Part shown: in pieces, positions 51,057-60,553 of the stretch | How the letters are laid out: each line of letters begins with the position of its first letter | How positions within the stretch are numbered: the stretch's first letter is position 1 | Source: Paenibacillus dendritiformis | GTDB taxonomy: Bacteria; Bacillota; Bacilli; Paenibacillales; Paenibacillaceae | Assembly (NCBI RefSeq): GCF_021654795.1 | Contig: NZ_AP025344.1 | Location: 5,828,501-5,892,500 of the forward strand | Length of the DNA stretch: 64,000 nucleotides | Direction: 5' to 3' | The notes under the pieces: model-generated | Seen by the model: only the letters and a program-made list of their open reading frames with translations | Databases searched by the model: none | What the model was told of the DNA's origin: nothing | Program-made: the position numbers and the translations under genes

Positions 51057-52106
51057 CTAATTTGGCATCAGCCGATTCGTGGCGCGCAGCTCCCGAATGC
51101 TTCCCGCTCCGATGCCGAACATGGCGATGCGGAGCTCCAGCTCCACCTGCGCCAGCACCTCGTCCACCGCCTCCTCCGAATCGGCGGCGGCCGCCAGCAG
51201 GGAGCGTCCGAAGCCGGCCAGATCTGCGCCAAGCGCCAGCGCCTTCGCCGCATCGACGCCGGTGCCCAGTCCGCCGCTTGCGATCAGCGGGTGCTTAGGC
51301 AGCTCCGCCCGGATAAGCCGGACGCTCTCCGCCGTCGGAATGCCCCAGCCGGCGAACGCTTCGGCCGCGCGGCGGCGGATCGCGTCGGCCGAGCGCAGCT
51401 TCTCGACCTGGCTCCACGACGTGCCGCCCGCCCCGGCCGCGTCGATGAAGGCGGCGCCGGCATCGGCGAGCTGCCGGGCGGTATCGCCGGCGATTCCCCA
51501 GCCGACCTCCTTGATGCCGACCGGAACGTCAAGCAGGCGGCATAATTCCTCAATACGCCGCAGCAAGCCCGCGAAGTTGACGTCTCCTTCCGGCTGGAAT
51601 ACTTCCTGCAGCGCGTTCAGATGGAGAATCAAGCCATCCGCTTCCACCAGTTCCACGGCCCGGCGGCAGTCCTCGATTCCCATCCCCGTGTTCAACTGAA
51701 CGGCGCCAATATTGGAATAAATCGGCACAGTAGGCGCGATATCCCGGATCCGAAATGTGACCGACAGCCCCGGATTTTCCACCGCCGCCCGTACGGAGCC
51801 TACGCCCATCGCCCAGCCCCGCGCCTCCGCCGCCGCGGCCAGCCGGCGGTTAATCGGGGCGGCGAGACTGCTGCCCCCGGTCATCGAGCTGATAAGAAAT
51901 GGCGTCCGAACCCGCTTGCCGAGCCATTCCGTGGCCAGATCGATCTCCTGGAAATCCAGCTCGGGGAGCGCCTGGTGAAGAAAGCGGTAACGCTCCAGCC
52001 CCGTCGTGATCCCGACGCCGTTCACCGCTTCCTCCAAACAAATGCGAATATGCTCCGTCTTGCGCTTCTCGGTTGCTCCTCCAGGAGCCGGCTGCCGATC
52101 CTCCAT
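51057..52106 (-). CDS. fni: Isopentenyl-diphosphate delta-isomerase, type 2
   Basis: A 349-residue FMN-dependent enzyme that interconverts IPP and DMAPP. Family signs: RKTEHIRICLEEAV at the start, FLISSMTGGSS, the FMN loop SGGLGTGVDAAKALALGADL, and KEVGWGI. It uses a flavin fold (TIM barrel), unlike type 1. AAGGAGG lies 12 bases before the ATG. The gene is alone between terminators. It supports prenyl and wall-lipid synthesis by way of the MEP or mevalonate product pool. Confidence 0.95.
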   Translation of the reverse strand: MEDRQPAPGGATEKRKTEHIRICLEEAVNGVGITTGLERYRFLHQALPELDFQEIDLATEWLGKRVRTPFLISSMTGGSSLAAPINRRLAAAAEARGWAMGVGSVRAAVENPGLSVTFRIRDIAPTVPIYSNIGAVQLNTGMGIEDCRRAVELVEADGLILHLNALQEVFQPEGDVNFAGLLRRIEELCRLLDVPVGIKEVGWGIAGDTARQLADAGAAFIDAAGAGGTSWSQVEKLRSADAIRRRAAEAFAGWGIPTAESVRLIRAELPKHPLIASGGLGTGVDAAKALALGADLAGFGRSLLAAAADSEEAVDEVLAQVELELRIAMFGIGAGSIRELRATNRLMPN

Positions 52107-52270
52107 CGTGATCGTGATCCTCCTTCATCCTCTTCCTATATCATGAATGCAACGATTGCACCGGACAAGAATCCCTCCGCTGCCGTTCCTCCATTCGTTG
52201 CAGCCTGACGATTTTCAGCATCATTAGCATAGCAAATATGGGCGCTATCGTATACGTTCATCTCCGTCTA

Positions 52271-52318
52271 AAAAGGGCCTCCGAACCGGAAAGAAGCTCC
52301 TTCCGCATCGGAGGCCTT
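52271..52318 (-). terminator. Terminator after sdaAA
   Basis: Stem GGCCTCCGA with TCGGAGGCC around an imperfectly paired apex, followed on the minus strand by CCCTTTTTAG. It lies about 70 bp past the sdaAA stop. Confidence 0.85.
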
Positions 52319-52389
52319 ACAGACCTGTGAGCGCGATTCGGCCAAGCCCTGTTCGCGAAGCCGTCCAGCCCGCGGCCCGGCATTCGCCA

Positions 52390-53298
52390 TCACTCGGCCC
52401 GAGGGGAATCAGCCGCGCCGGCTCCCGGTTGTTCGCCGAAAATCTCCTTCTTCAGGCGTATGCCCGTCGGCGTTGCCGCCAGGCCGCCAAGCGCTGTCTC
52501 CTTCATCGCCATCGGCATGCTCTGTCCGATGCGGAACATGGCCTCGATCACTTCATCGCACGGAATGACGCTTTCCACTCCGGCGAGCGCCATATCGGCC
52601 GCCACCATCGCGTTGGACGCCCCCAAGGCGTTGCGCTTCACGCAGGGCACCTCGACCAGCCCGGCGACCGGGTCGCAGACCAGGCCGAGCATATTTTTCA
52701 GCGCGATCGCCATCGCGTTCGCCGCCTGCCGCGGCGTTCCTCCAGCCAGCTCGGCAATGGCTGCGGCCGCCATGCCTGCCGCCGATCCGACTTCGGCCTG
52801 GCAGCCGCCCGCCGCTCCGCTGATGGATGCATTGTTCGCCACGACAAGACCGAACGCTCCAGCCGTGAACAGAAATTCCACCATCTGCTCCCTTGTCGGG
52901 TTGAGCTTCTCTTTGAGCGCGAACAGCGTCCCCGGGACCACCCCCGCTGCGCCGGCCGTCGGCGTCGCGCAGATAAGCCCCATGGCCGCATTCACTTCAT
53001 TCGTCGCCATCGCCTTGCTGACCGCGTCGAGCAGCGTTCTGCCGCTTAATGCCTTGCCGGAGGCGATATATTGCTGAACCTTCACGGCGTCTCCGCCCGT
53101 CAGGCCCGAGTGGGACTTCACGCCGGACAGCCCTCGCGCGACCGCCTGCTCCATCACATCGAGGTTGCGCTCCATTTGGGCAAGGACCGCCTCGCGCGAC
53201 ATTCGCTTCACTTCCATCTCTTGCTCTATCATCACGTGCGCTATTTTGCACGATCGTTCCTCTGCGAGCGCGACCAGCTCAGCCACATTGCGGAACAT
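52390..53298 (-). CDS. sdaAA: L-serine dehydratase alpha subunit, iron-sulphur type
   Basis: 302 residues. With the beta subunit it converts L-serine to pyruvate and ammonia using an oxygen-sensitive 4Fe-4S cluster. The cluster cysteines lie in GAAGGCQAEVGSAAGMAA and GLVCDPVAGLVEVPC, with SHSGLTGGDAVK earlier for substrate binding. It follows sdaAB with a 34-bp gap. Together with glyA this gives the cell two ways of using serine carbon. Confidence 0.95.
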   Translation of the reverse strand: MFRNVAELVALAEERSCKIAHVMIEQEMEVKRMSREAVLAQMERNLDVMEQAVARGLSGVKSHSGLTGGDAVKVQQYIASGKALSGRTLLDAVSKAMATNEVNAAMGLICATPTAGAAGVVPGTLFALKEKLNPTREQMVEFLFTAGAFGLVVANNASISGAAGGCQAEVGSAAGMAAAAIAELAGGTPRQAANAMAIALKNMLGLVCDPVAGLVEVPCVKRNALGASNAMVAADMALAGVESVIPCDEVIEAMFRIGQSMPMAMKETALGGLAATPTGIRLKKEIFGEQPGAGAADSPRAE

Positions 53299-53332
53299 GC
53301 TTCATCACCTCTCCCTTAGATTGGACAGCGCA

Positions 53333-53995
53333 TCAATCTTCCATGCGGAGCACGCGGTTCACGCCGGGAAGTCCGCGAATCTGCTCGAACATCGCTTCAT
53401 CGATCATTTCGTCGGTTTCAATCACCATCAGCGCCATTTTGCCCTTCTCCTTGCGGCTGACCTCCATATGGCCGATATTGACCCGGGCCTCGCTCAGAAT
53501 CCGCGTCACCCCCGCAATAACGCCATAGCGGTCATGATTCAATATCAGGATGGCCGGACACTGGCCGGACAGCTTCAGCTTGAAGCCGTTCAGCTCGACA
53601 ATCTCCACCTTCCCTCCGCCGATGGAGATGCCGGTCACTTCCATATCCTCCTGCTCATCCGACAGGCGGATACGGGCCGTGTTGGGATGCTCCGGCACCG
53701 CGTCCTCCGCCGTAATCTCAACCGTCATCCCGGCCTCCTCCGCCAACTGCAGCGACTGGGGGAGCCGGGCGTCATTCGTGTCAAAATCGAGCAGACCGGC
53801 CACAAGCGCGACATCCGTCGCATGGCCTTTATAAGTCTCCGCGAAGGAGCCGTACAGGAATATATGAACCTTCTTCGGCTGCCTCCCGAATATGCTGCGG
53901 GCCAGGCGGCCAATCTTGGCTGCGCCCGCCGTATGTGAACTGGACGGCCCGACCATAATCGGACCAATGATGTCAAACACGCTGCGATATTTCAT
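53333..53995 (-). CDS. sdaAB: L-serine dehydratase beta subunit
   Basis: 220 residues: the SDH beta domain with FDIIGPIMVGPSSSHTAGA at the start and a C-terminal ACT domain (ILNHDRYGVIAGVTRILSEARVNIGHMEV in part) that may sense serine. The ATG at 53995 follows a perfect AGAAGGAGG site. The frame is open for about 250 further codons upstream, but that part reads through the neighbouring MFS gene in a wrong frame and is not coding here. Confidence 0.95.
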   Translation of the reverse strand: MKYRSVFDIIGPIMVGPSSSHTAGAAKIGRLARSIFGRQPKKVHIFLYGSFAETYKGHATDVALVAGLLDFDTNDARLPQSLQLAEEAGMTVEITAEDAVPEHPNTARIRLSDEQEDMEVTGISIGGGKVEIVELNGFKLKLSGQCPAILILNHDRYGVIAGVTRILSEARVNIGHMEVSRKEKGKMALMVIETDEMIDEAMFEQIRGLPGVNRVLRMED

Positions 53996-54189
53996 CGCGA
54001 TTCCTCCTTCTACGCGTATCCATGATCGAATCCGGCTCCGCACGTCATACGATAGGATACGCGGCAGGGAGCGCATCCTGTACGGCGAATGGTGAAATGA
54101 AAGCACTTTCAGCACCATCCTACCAATCCGGCGGCCGGAAGGCAAGCCTTCTTTCAGGCAATATGTCCTTCTAGACAGGATTTTGGCAC

Positions 54190-54222
54190 AAAAAAGACCG
54201 CTTCGCACGAACAAAAGCAGTC
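54190..54222 (-). terminator. Terminator after the MFS gene
   Basis: Stem GACCGCTT with AAGCAGTC (one G-T wobble), followed on the minus strand by six T. It lies about 60 bp past the stop of the MFS gene. Confidence 0.75.
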
Positions 54223-54246
54223 CGATTCCTCTTTCCGGCCTCGTTC

Positions 54247-54272
54247 GCGGGCGGCCTGGCCAGGCCGCCCGC
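54247..54272. repeat. Perfect 26-bp GC palindrome
   Basis: GCGGGCGGCCTGG joined directly to CCAGGCCGCCCGC, with no loop, ten bases past the MFS stop codon. It may add to termination or act as an RNA stabilising hairpin. Confidence 0.8.
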
Positions 54273-54282
54273 AGCCCGCAGC

Positions 54283-55509
54283 TTACATCGAAGGACTCCC
54301 CGGTTCCGGGACCGCTTCCAGCGGCCGCTCCGGCATGCGGGAAGACCGGGCGTAAGCGTAGGCGGTAAACAAGACCGACAATCCGCCAAATACGAGGACC
54401 ATATAAGAAAGCCCGATTGTATCGAGCATGAGGCCCGTCGCCAGCAACACCACCTGGAACATGACCCGGTCCAGCATCGTGCGGAACGAGAAGAAGCGCC
54501 CGTGGTATTCCTTCGGGATCGTCTTCTGAAAATATGTCGACAGCAACGGGAAGAAGAAGCCCGCCGCGAGACCGAACAAACCGAAACCGAACAGCGCCAT
54601 CCCGCGAATATCGGCAAAGAACAAAAGCGAATGTCCCAGCGCGCTCAGGAGTGCGAACAGACACAGCAGCTTGATCAGTCCGCCCCTGGCGGAGATGCGC
54701 TTCACGAAAAAGGCGGCCGCGATGAAGCTGATTCCTTCGACCGCATACAGCCAACCTTTGATCTGGGTGTCATGATGGATCTCGCTGATGTTGATGACCA
54801 TCAGATTGAAGCCGCCGATGAACAAGCCCGGGATGAACGACAGCCCAAGCGCCATGACCGCGATCGGCATTCGCTTGAGCATCGGCACGATCTCCTTGAA
54901 GCCACCGCCCTTCTTCTTCCCCGGGGAGGCCGCCTTGCCAGAGGGCAAATCCTCCTTCACGTCAAGGAAGAAGGTCGATATAAGCAGCAGCGCATAGCCG
55001 GCCAGGGAAGCCGCATAGAGCGACGCCAGGCTCATCGCGGTCAGCATTATGCCGGCCAGCACAGTCCCGATAATTCGGGCGATGGTGGACGCATTCATAT
55101 GTACGCCGTTCAAGGTCAACAAGTCTTTGTCGGCGACGATGCGCGGAATTACGGATTGAAGCGCAGGGAAATAGAATGCGGCCGATATTTGCAGCGTAAT
55201 ATTGAACAACACCATCCATAATACGGAATCGGCCGCCAGGGCAATAAACATGAAGCAGACGCCTATCATTCGCCCGAGACCGGCGTAGATCAGCACCAGC
55301 TTCTTGCGGGACGAATCGATGACTTTTCCGGCGTAGGGGCCGATCAGGACGCCCGCGAGCAAGCCGATGAACAGAATAACCGATTTCATGAAATCCGAAG
55401 GCACCTGATGCTGCATAAATTCCAGATTGGCAATAATGGAAGTCCAAAGGCCAAGGCCGGCCACGAACTCGCCGCAGAGCACAATCCATACATTCCGATT
55501 CGCCCACAT
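54283..55509 (-). CDS. MFS transporter, probable drug or metabolite exporter
   Basis: A 408-residue protein with 12 predicted membrane segments. The A-type loop GPYAGKVIDSSRKK between helices 2 and 3 is the major facilitator signature. The central loop is a Lys/Gly-rich stretch (GKAASPGKKKGGG). It belongs to the DHA3-like group of exporters by overall look; the substrate is unknown. GAGAGG stands six bases before the ATG at 55509; a TTG five codons earlier is less likely. Confidence 0.85.
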   Translation of the reverse strand: MWANRNVWIVLCGEFVAGLGLWTSIIANLEFMQHQVPSDFMKSVILFIGLLAGVLIGPYAGKVIDSSRKKLVLIYAGLGRMIGVCFMFIALAADSVLWMVLFNITLQISAAFYFPALQSVIPRIVADKDLLTLNGVHMNASTIARIIGTVLAGIMLTAMSLASLYAASLAGYALLLISTFFLDVKEDLPSGKAASPGKKKGGGFKEIVPMLKRMPIAVMALGLSFIPGLFIGGFNLMVINISEIHHDTQIKGWLYAVEGISFIAAAFFVKRISARGGLIKLLCLFALLSALGHSLLFFADIRGMALFGFGLFGLAAGFFFPLLSTYFQKTIPKEYHGRFFSFRTMLDRVMFQVVLLATGLMLDTIGLSYMVLVFGGLSVLFTAYAYARSSRMPERPLEAVPEPGSPSM

Positions 55510-55742
55510 CCGAATCCTCTCCAATTCTATGTCCAGATGGACTAATCATACCATGTTCCCGCCCGCGGCAGGGAATGGGTTACCACGCCGTCCGGCGCCG
55601 CATCCCTGCCGCGTCCGGCGGCCGTCCGTTTCGGCTTTTCACGTCAAGCCCAAAAGGCCAGCGGCATTCCTTGCCGATGACCTATTGTGGCATCTGTCCC
55701 GTCCCCCCATGCCGAACCCGGCCGAGAGCGAGTCCCGGACGG

Positions 55743-56597
55743 CTATCCGGCATGCGTGGCGAGCAGATTATTCGCCTGGCATTCGTCCTTCCGTTCGCAC
55801 CGATCGCCGCACACGCGTCCCTTGCCGCGCGGAACGCACATCGGCGTGCCGAACAAAGGATCATCGCAGATGATGCAATCCATGCAGAACACGTCCCTGA
55901 CCATCTGCGGCGTAAGCACATCCTCCGGGGCCCCTTGGGCATATACGCCCTTGTCCCGGACGGCGATAATATGGTGGGCATAACGGCAAGCGAGGTTCAA
56001 GTCGTGCAGGACCATGACGATGGTGCGTCCTTCCGTCTGGTTCAGCTCATACAGCAAATCGAGAATTTCGATCTGGTGGCTCATATCGAGATAGGTTGTC
56101 GGTTCGTCCAACAGAATCACGTCCGTATTCTGGGCGAGCGTCATCGCGATCCAGGCCCGCTGCCGCTGTCCCCCCGACAAGGAATCGACCGGCCGATCGG
56201 CGAGGCTCTCCACGCCCGTCACCTGCATGGCGTGGCGGACCAGCCGCTCATCCTCATCCGACCACTGCTTCAGCCACGATTGGTGCGGGTAGCGCCCCTG
56301 CTTCACCAATTGCAGCACCGTCAAGCCTTCCGGCGCCGTCGGCCCCTGCGGGAGCATCGCCAGCTTGCGGGCGACCGCCTTCGTGCCGGACCGGTGGATA
56401 TCCTTGCCGTCGAGCAGGACGGAACCTTGCTCGGGCTTGAGCAGCCGGGCCAACGAGCGGAGCAGGGTCGACTTGCCGCACCCGTTGCTCCCAATCAGTA
56501 CCGTGATCTGCCCCTCGGGAATGCTCAGTGTGAGATTGTCGATAATCGGCACGTCACCATAGGCCAGTGTCAACGACTTCGTCTGAATCATGGACAT
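55743..56597 (-). CDS. Iron-siderophore type ABC ATPase with cysteine-rich C-terminal tail
   Basis: 284 residues. Walker A GSNGCGKST, signature LSGGQRQRAW, and Walker B VILLDEPTTYLDM place it in the FecE/FhuC/YusV group of ferric-siderophore importers. The last 45 residues contain seven cysteines (FCMDCIICDDP, then MCVP, RVCGDRCERKDEC), which is far more than the family normally has and looks like a metal or cluster site. GGGAGGGG precedes the ATG at 56597. A Fur-box-like sequence lies 70 bp upstream. No permease or binding protein gene is adjacent, so this ATPase must work with components encoded elsewhere. Confidence 0.88.
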   Translation of the reverse strand: MSMIQTKSLTLAYGDVPIIDNLTLSIPEGQITVLIGSNGCGKSTLLRSLARLLKPEQGSVLLDGKDIHRSGTKAVARKLAMLPQGPTAPEGLTVLQLVKQGRYPHQSWLKQWSDEDERLVRHAMQVTGVESLADRPVDSLSGGQRQRAWIAMTLAQNTDVILLDEPTTYLDMSHQIEILDLLYELNQTEGRTIVMVLHDLNLACRYAHHIIAVRDKGVYAQGAPEDVLTPQMVRDVFCMDCIICDDPLFGTPMCVPRGKGRVCGDRCERKDECQANNLLATHAG

Positions 56598-56666
56598 GCT
56601 CTTCCCCTCCCCCGTTCTCGTAACGCATGCGTCTGCCGTTCGGCATGACAATCAGGCAGAATCTAT

Positions 56667-56685
56667 AATAATGAAAATCGTTCTC
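56667..56685. promoter_or_regulatory. Probable Fur box
   Basis: AATAATGAAAATCGTTCTC matches the 19-base Fur consensus GATAATGATAATCATTATC at 15 positions by hand count. It lies 70 bp before the siderophore-type ATPase, which fits iron control. Confidence 0.7.
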
Positions 56686-56873
56686 AAATATAACTAGCTA
56701 CATGATGCCACATTCGGCGGAGCTAGTCAATCGCCGGGCGGGCTGCCGCCGCAGCCGGCCGCGGCAGGCGGAGCCGGACCCCGCAACGCAGCCCGGGCTC
56801 TTGTTCCAGACCTCCCGCTCTCCGGGTGCCGAGGGAACGGTGGGGTTCCAGACCGGCTGGGTCCCGTATCGGC

Positions 56874-58385
56874 CTACAGCAGCGGCGAGAACAAGCGGGC
56901 CGCCGACTCCAGAAAGCGGGTAACAACTTTTTTGTTGGCAAATTGTTCATCGGATATTTGCACGGCCGATTCCAAATCCTGCTGAAACTCCCGGATCAGC
57001 TGTTCCACGCTCTCCGTCCGGATCAGCAGCGCATTCACCTCGAAGTTAAGGTGGAAGCTGCGCATATCCATATTCGCGGTGCCAATCGTCGCCACTTCCC
57101 CGTCCACGATGATGAGCTTCGAATGAAGAAAGCCCTTTTCGTATTCATAGATTTGAACGCCGGCCTCCAGCAGGCCCAGGAAATAGGAATGGGAAGCGAG
57201 AAAAGGCAGCCATTTATCCGGCTTGCCCGGGAAAAGCAGCTTCACCTCGATGCCGCTCAAAGCCGCTACCCGCAGCGCGGTAAAAATGTCTTCGTCCGGA
57301 ATGAAATACGGCGTCGCGATCCAGATCGAGCGCCGGGCCGAGGTCAGCATGGCGAAGAACAGATTTTTCATCGTCTTGAATTCCTGATGCGGCCCGCTCG
57401 CGATCATCTGCACCGCGCCCGCGGTCGCCTCCACCGGCTCAGGCTGAAGATATTCCGCTCCATAGAGCGTCTCGCCGCTCGTATGGGCCCAGTCCTGCAG
57501 GAAAATGATCTGCAGCGTCTGCACCGCCTCCCCCCGCACGATCATGTGCGTATCCCGCCAGAAGCCGTACGTCTTGCTGCGGCTCAAATATTCGTCCCCG
57601 ACATTGAGGCCGCCGATAAACGCGACATTGCCGTCGACGACCACGATTTTGCGGTGGTTCCGGTAGTTAACCCGATTGGAGAAGATCGGGAACTTCACAT
57701 TGCCGAACACAGCCACCCGCACCCCGGCGTTTCGGAGCTCCTGCAGGAAGGCTTTGGAGAGGTGCATGCTGCCGACCGCATCGATCATGAACCTGACTTC
57801 GACGCCGGCCCGGGCCTTGTCCATCAAAATCTGGGCAATGCGGCTTCCGATGTCGTCATCGCGGTAAATATAATACTCCATATGAATATGATGCTTGGCC
57901 TGATTCAACTCCGCCAGCAATGCGCCGAACGTTTCTTCGCCATTGTTCAGGATGCGCGTATCGGACGCCAACGTAATCGGGCTCTTGCTGATGCGGCTGG
58001 TCAGGCGCAGCAAGTGGCGCTGATCCGGCGTCATGGCAGCGAGCGCCTGTTCCCGGAGCTCCTTCGGCTCATTCTCAACGAAAGTATAGGTATGCTTGTC
58101 CTGCTGCGCCTTTCGGGTGTACCGGCGGCGCTTGCGGTAATTTTGGCCGAACACGAGATAAAAGATGAAGCCGACGACAGGCACCATCGCCAACACCAAG
58201 ATCCAGGCGACTGTGCTGGAAGGATTCCGGTTCTCCATAAAAATAATGATGCCCAGCGTAACGACCGCGAGCGTCGTCATAATGCTCAGCGCCGTCGTGA
58301 TGCTATGGCCGATCGTGCCATTTACGTAATAACCGAAAGCGAGTAACAAGATAAGAAATAGACCGACTTGCAGCGCTCTTCTCAT
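56874..58385 (-). CDS. cls: Cardiolipin synthase
   Basis: 503 residues. Two N-terminal membrane helices (about 5-25 and 32-52 and a third near 60-80) and two phospholipase D domains with HKD motifs, HRKIVVVDGNVAFIGG and HSKLIIVDGEVATIGTAN. It makes cardiolipin from two phosphatidylglycerols at the membrane. The ATG at 58385 gives the usual start of the family; the longer frame upstream adds a non-homologous basic leader. Ends without an obvious terminator. Confidence 0.95.
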   Translation of the reverse strand: MRRALQVGLFLILLLAFGYYVNGTIGHSITTALSIMTTLAVVTLGIIIFMENRNPSSTVAWILVLAMVPVVGFIFYLVFGQNYRKRRRYTRKAQQDKHTYTFVENEPKELREQALAAMTPDQRHLLRLTSRISKSPITLASDTRILNNGEETFGALLAELNQAKHHIHMEYYIYRDDDIGSRIAQILMDKARAGVEVRFMIDAVGSMHLSKAFLQELRNAGVRVAVFGNVKFPIFSNRVNYRNHRKIVVVDGNVAFIGGLNVGDEYLSRSKTYGFWRDTHMIVRGEAVQTLQIIFLQDWAHTSGETLYGAEYLQPEPVEATAGAVQMIASGPHQEFKTMKNLFFAMLTSARRSIWIATPYFIPDEDIFTALRVAALSGIEVKLLFPGKPDKWLPFLASHSYFLGLLEAGVQIYEYEKGFLHSKLIIVDGEVATIGTANMDMRSFHLNFEVNALLIRTESVEQLIREFQQDLESAVQISDEQFANKKVVTRFLESAARLFSPLL

Positions 58386-58532
58386 GACGAGGCCCCCATT
58401 CACGCCATAACGGCGCTCTCTTTCCGTGTATTTTAAAACACAAGGTACGGCATAGCCGCCATTTCTTCTTTTTCCTATTATATTCGACAAGCGCTTCCTT
58501 GAATACGGGGATGGCCGCTCCGAAAATCATAT

Positions 58533-58562
58533 AAAAAAAGACCCTTCCGCAGAAAGGTCTTG
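58533..58562 (-). terminator. Terminator after the TorD-like gene
   Basis: Stem AAGACC with GGTCTT around a GC loop, followed on the minus strand by seven T, about 65 bp past the stop. Confidence 0.85.
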
Positions 58563-58628
58563 TGTATCCGAATCGATTCCTTGACCGATGCTCTGTTATC
58601 TGTGGCGGTGCACCCTGCGCGACGCCGC

Positions 58629-59303
58629 TTACGCCGCCTGCCCGGCCCGCTCCTCTTCGCTGGCCATGAATTCCACCAGCAGCCGCCCGATCGCGCGGTA
58701 GAGCGGATGATCCGCATGCCGCGCCAAGTCTTCGCCGAAGCGCGGAGCCCAGCGCGTCAAATGGTCCAGCACGAAGCGCCGCTGTCCGTCCATATAACGG
58801 TGGTAACGCTCTTCGGTCATGACATTGCCGAGCATTTTGCCAATCAGGACGGCCATGAATTCCAGCTCGATGGCGATATGATCGTCCGGCTCGCCGTTCA
58901 TCTTCTTGAAGTAAAGGCTGAATTCGGCGTAATGCTGCCGCACAATCTGAGCGTAGCTCTTTGGCAACTTCTGTTCGTTGGCCCGGTACATCGTCTCGCA
59001 AGGCGTGACAGGAAGCTGTCCCGAGCTTCCGAATAAGCGGTAATATTCATCGCGCAAGGAAGAGAATACGGCGTACAATTCGCTTACCGACAAATTATCC
59101 AACAACGCGCACAGGTCGCGGGCAGCCTCGGAATGGCGGCATAACCGCTTCATCCCTTCATGATTGCGCCATGACATCAAGACATCGAGCGTCGGCATGT
59201 GAGCCAGGAAGTCGGCCAGCAATTGATATGCCGCCATCCGCGTCTCCAGCCGTTCAACGGTCTCTTCATTCCACTGTGCCGGTCGATCTGCCGCTAACAA
59301 CAT
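58629..59303 (-). CDS. TorD/DmsD-family molybdoenzyme chaperone
   Basis: 224 residues, all helical. The family segment ELEFMAVLIGKML and the preceding DDHIAIELEF match the TorD/DmsD/NarJ group, which protects and proofreads Tat-exported molybdopterin oxidoreductases before export. GGAGGGG precedes the ATG. It has its own terminator and no oxidoreductase gene next to it in this window, so the partner must be elsewhere. The family assignment rests on a few motifs, so a degree of doubt remains. Confidence 0.75.
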   Translation of the reverse strand: MLLAADRPAQWNEETVERLETRMAAYQLLADFLAHMPTLDVLMSWRNHEGMKRLCRHSEAARDLCALLDNLSVSELYAVFSSLRDEYYRLFGSSGQLPVTPCETMYRANEQKLPKSYAQIVRQHYAEFSLYFKKMNGEPDDHIAIELEFMAVLIGKMLGNVMTEERYHRYMDGQRRFVLDHLTRWAPRFGEDLARHADHPLYRAIGRLLVEFMASEEERAGQAA

Positions 59304-59626
59304 TGTCCGTCCCCTCCATATGATGATGAATTCCCTTGCTCAACCATATTGTCCCATATCCGGATTTGGAAAGCTGTGACAAAACACAAACATTCCCGCG
59401 CTTGAAAGCGCTCTATGTGAATCTTCTGTGAACAGCGGGAAACTCCATGATTTGCGTCACCGATTGGACAAACTTCCGTTCGATCACACGGCTATCAATT
59501 TTACCAGATTCAGGTCATCACGCCTACATGTAAAAACTGGAATCCGGCCCTTCCGGATGAAGGACGGCCTCGCCCAGTGTACAATAAGACACAGCAAGCC
59601 ATGAACGAATAAATCGAGGAGTGTCG
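59304..59626. other. Divergent intergenic region between the TorD-like gene and the AraC regulator
   Basis: About 320 bp holding the promoters of both genes. A/T-rich tracts occur on both sides, but I could not fix hexamers with confidence. No RNA motif or operator palindrome was recognised. Confidence 0.4.
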
Positions 59627-60553
59627 ATGATGCCTTTGCTATCCGCCTTCAAAAAAGCGAACGCGCTGCTGAACGTCCACGCGACCTCCCTCCATGCCGG
59701 GCCGGCCGGGTTCCGCGTGCATTACTGGGGTTTCATGCCGAAGCACTATAACAACTCGGTGCACCGCCATTCCTTTTTTGAAATGTGCTATGTGATGGAG
59801 GGGGAAGGGGAATATACCGATGACGGGCAGGATTACATACTTCGCGCCGGCAGCGCTATCTGCTCGCGGCCGGGCGTCTGGCACCAGATCCGCAGCGCGG
59901 CGGGCATGGCGCTCCTGTTCGTCGCCTTCGACATCGAGGAGGGCGAGACGCAGGACGACTATGTCCAGGCCTTCCGGCGCCTGGCCGAGGATGCCGTGCC
60001 CTGCCTCGCGGATGCGTCCTCCGCCCCCGCAGCCAAGCTGTGGGAGACGCTCCTCGCACTGTCCGAGGGCGGGCAGCTTCTGTATCCGCCAGATATGCTG
60101 CGGGCCACCGCTCATGCGCTCCTGTCCTCGATGCTGCCGCTGTTCATGCCGGATGCCTCCGGCCTGCCGGCCGTCCCGGCGCTGGAGGGAGAAGCCCCGC
60201 AGCCGGGCAACGAGCTGTTCCGGCGCGCCCGGCTCTATCTCGAAGACAATCTGAATGCTCCGCTGACCCTGGATATCGTCGCCCAGCATCTGCATATTTC
60301 CCCGCGCCATCTGTCGCGGCTTTTCATGCAGGAGAGCGGGCAGACCTTCGTCCACTATGTGCAGGAGCGGCGCATCCGGCTGGCCAAGAACCTGCTCCTC
60401 TCCTCCGATACCGCGATCAAGGATATCGCCGAGCGGTGCGGCTTCGAGTCCGTCCATTACTTCACGCGCGTCTTTACCCGCAAGCTGGGCGTCTCCCCGG
60501 CGCGCTTCCGCCGTTCCGGCTTCGCCGAAGGACGTTCCGGGCCGATGCGTTGA
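59627..60553 (+). CDS. AraC-family transcription regulator
   Basis: 308 residues: an N-terminal cupin domain (about 20-130, with HRHSFFEMCYVMEGEGEYTDDGQDYIL and PGVWHQIRS) for sugar binding and a C-terminal double helix-turn-helix (about 205-298) with LDIVAQHLHISPRHLSRLF and IKDIAERCGFESVHYFTRVF. GAGGAG five bases before ATGATG sets the start. It opens the plus-strand sugar locus and probably controls it in response to a mannoside or mannose derivative (inference from neighbours). Confidence 0.93.
   Translation: MMPLLSAFKKANALLNVHATSLHAGPAGFRVHYWGFMPKHYNNSVHRHSFFEMCYVMEGEGEYTDDGQDYILRAGSAICSRPGVWHQIRSAAGMALLFVAFDIEEGETQDDYVQAFRRLAEDAVPCLADASSAPAAKLWETLLALSEGGQLLYPPDMLRATAHALLSSMLPLFMPDASGLPAVPALEGEAPQPGNELFRRARLYLEDNLNAPLTLDIVAQHLHISPRHLSRLFMQESGQTFVHYVQERRIRLAKNLLLSSDTAIKDIAERCGFESVHYFTRVFTRKLGVSPARFRRSGFAEGRSGPMR

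Noticed and set aside
53996..54754. N-terminal extension of sdaAB read upstream to 54754
   Set aside because: The perfect ribosome site and the family start at 53995 fix the gene; the upstream part overlaps the MFS gene out of frame.
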